Assembly: GCA_001915925.1 (NCBI GenBank) | Contig: MNRL01000014.1 | Span: 186,001 to 250,000, forward strand | Origin: Clostridium sp. CAG:354_28_25 | Lineage (GTDB): Bacteria > Bacillota > Clostridia > TANB77 > CAG-508 | Length of the DNA: 64,000 nt | Direction: 5' to 3' | Shown here: positions 63,216-64,000 of the stretch, piece by piece | How the letters are laid out: the number at the start of each line of letters is the position of its first letter | Position numbering within the stretch: the stretch's first letter is position 1 | Made by a program: the position numbers and the translations under genes | The notes under the pieces: generated by a model | The model's input: only the letters and a program-made list of their open reading frames with translations | Database searches by the model: none | What the model was told of the DNA's origin: nothing

Positions 63216-64000
63216 CTAAAATTCTACTTTTTCAGCAATCCAATTTTCTAATTCATCAATATTTACTCTTACTTGTTCCATAGTATCTCTATCTCTTATT
63301 GTTACACAATTATCTTCTAATGTATCAAAATCTATTGTTACGCAATAAGGAGTTCCAATCTCGTCTTCTCTTCTATATCTCTTTCCTATACTTCCTGCTT
63401 CATCATAATCACACATAAATTTCTTTGATAAATTTGTATATACTTCTTCAGCTTTTTCAGATAATTTTTTAGATAATGGAAGAACTGCAACCTTATATGG
63501 CGCTAAAGCTGGATGTAAATGCAATACTGTTCTTACATCTCCTTCTGCGATTTCTTCTTCCTCATATGCATTACATAAGAAAGCTAATAATACTCTGTCT
63601 GCTCCTAATGATGGTTCTATAACATATGGTACATATTTTTCTCCTGTTTCTTGATCTAAGTATGACATATCTTGGTTTGAATGGTTCATATGTTGTGTTA
63701 AGTCATAATCTGTTCTATCTGCAATACCCCATAATTCTCCCCATCCAAATGGAAATGCAAATTCTATATCTGTTGTTGCTTTGCTATAGAATACCAATTC
63801 CTCTTTTGAATGATCTCTTAAACGTATATTTTCTTTCTTCATTCCTAGGCTTAATAACCAGTTTTCACAATAGTCTTTCCAATATTTATGCCATTCTAAA
63901 TCTGTACCTGGTTTACAGAAAAATTCTAATTCCATTTGTTCAAATTCTCTTGTTCTAAATATAAAATTCCCTGGTGTAATTTCATTTCTAAATGCTTTAC
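63216..64000 (-). CDS. glyS: Glycyl-tRNA synthetase (single-chain type), 5' part cut by window edge
   Basis: The visible C-terminal 261 residues include the class II synthetase core segments FCKPGTDLEWHKYWKDYC, AFPFGWGELWGIADRTDYDL and YVIEPSLGADR (motif 3 with its Arg), then the anticodon-binding domain (APYKVAVLPLSKK to the end). This is the alpha-2, eukaryote-like single-gene form rather than the two-subunit bacterial form. The reading frame stays open to the window edge, so the apparent ATG at 63935 is internal. Confidence 0.94.
   Translation of the reverse strand, partial: KAFRNEITPGNFIFRTREFEQMELEFFCKPGTDLEWHKYWKDYCENWLLSLGMKKENIRLRDHSKEELVFYSKATTDIEFAFPFGWGELWGIADRTDYDLTQHMNHSNQDMSYLDQETGEKYVPYVIEPSLGADRVLLAFLCNAYEEEEIAEGDVRTVLHLHPALAPYKVAVLPLSKKLSEKAEEVYTNLSKKFMCDYDEAGSIGKRYRREDEIGTPYCVTIDFDTLEDNCVTIRDRDTMEQVRVNIDELENWIAEKVEF

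Overview
The window is a low-GC (AT-rich) bacterial chromosome segment. It is most likely from a spore-forming member of the Clostridia (Bacillota). The signs are strong AGGAGG-type ribosome binding sites, sigma-A promoters close to consensus, a small acid-soluble spore protein of the SspH type, a split transketolase, pyruvate phosphate dikinase, a GGGtGRT/NifU-like gene set, an FtsEX/M23 wall-hydrolase locus and a sortase-type LPXTG surface protease. I do not assign a genus. Most genes lie on the minus strand.

Layout. 1-9.1 kb (minus): der-plsY-gpsA-(helical protein), rpmF, a large exported protein, rlmB with an N-formylglutamate amidohydrolase-like gene and a small Rossmann-type protein, then lepA. 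9.2-12.2 kb (plus): maf and mutS2. 12.3-14.7 kb (minus): recN and tlyA. 14.8-15.6 kb: tRNA-Glu, a small membrane protein and sspH. 15.7-25.8 kb (minus): a TPM-domain gene with an apparent one-base frameshift, lemA, two EnvC/CwlO-like M23 proteins, ftsX-ftsE, the two transketolase halves, an LPXTG-anchored papain-like protease and dCMP deaminase.

26.0-32.8 kb is accessory DNA. Two tandem tRNA-Gly genes are followed by a Tn4451-like mobilizable element of about 6.5 kb: a large serine recombinase, TnpV, an oriT-like region and MobC, but no relaxase. In the place where the relaxase would be expected lie two convergent, translationally coupled cargo genes: a three-domain fusion (APH-type kinase, phosphoribosyltransferase-like domain, HisA-type phosphosugar isomerase) and a HAD-family protein. 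This cassette is the best candidate in the window for an undescribed system. My inference is that it makes or modifies a ribosyl-phosphate-derived small molecule. The right side holds what looks like the displaced terminator of the original tRNA-Gly unit, then a divergent tRNA-Gly gene.

32.9-40.6 kb (minus): a uracil-DNA-glycosylase-like protein, a YgjP-like metalloprotease, tRNA-Gln, plsC, a class B penicillin-binding protein, a fused ABC transporter and a small membrane protein. 40.7-50.4 kb (minus): lower glycolysis (gapA, pgk, tpiA, gpmI, eno) with an embedded YezG-like, NifU-like, Rcl-like, GGGtGRT block. 50.5-53.2 kb (minus): ylmH and dxs. 53.3-57.3 kb (plus): tsaE, tsaB, rimI and a Lon-like protease. 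57.3-64.0 kb (minus): two unknown genes (one a putative zincin), ppdK, a small gene and the 3' part of the glycyl-tRNA synthetase gene.

A family of short REP-like palindromes (core near CGTCCC, arms that change but stay complementary) occurs at least six times and touches the ends of several genes. All calls come from reading the sequence and recalling protein families; no database search was run.
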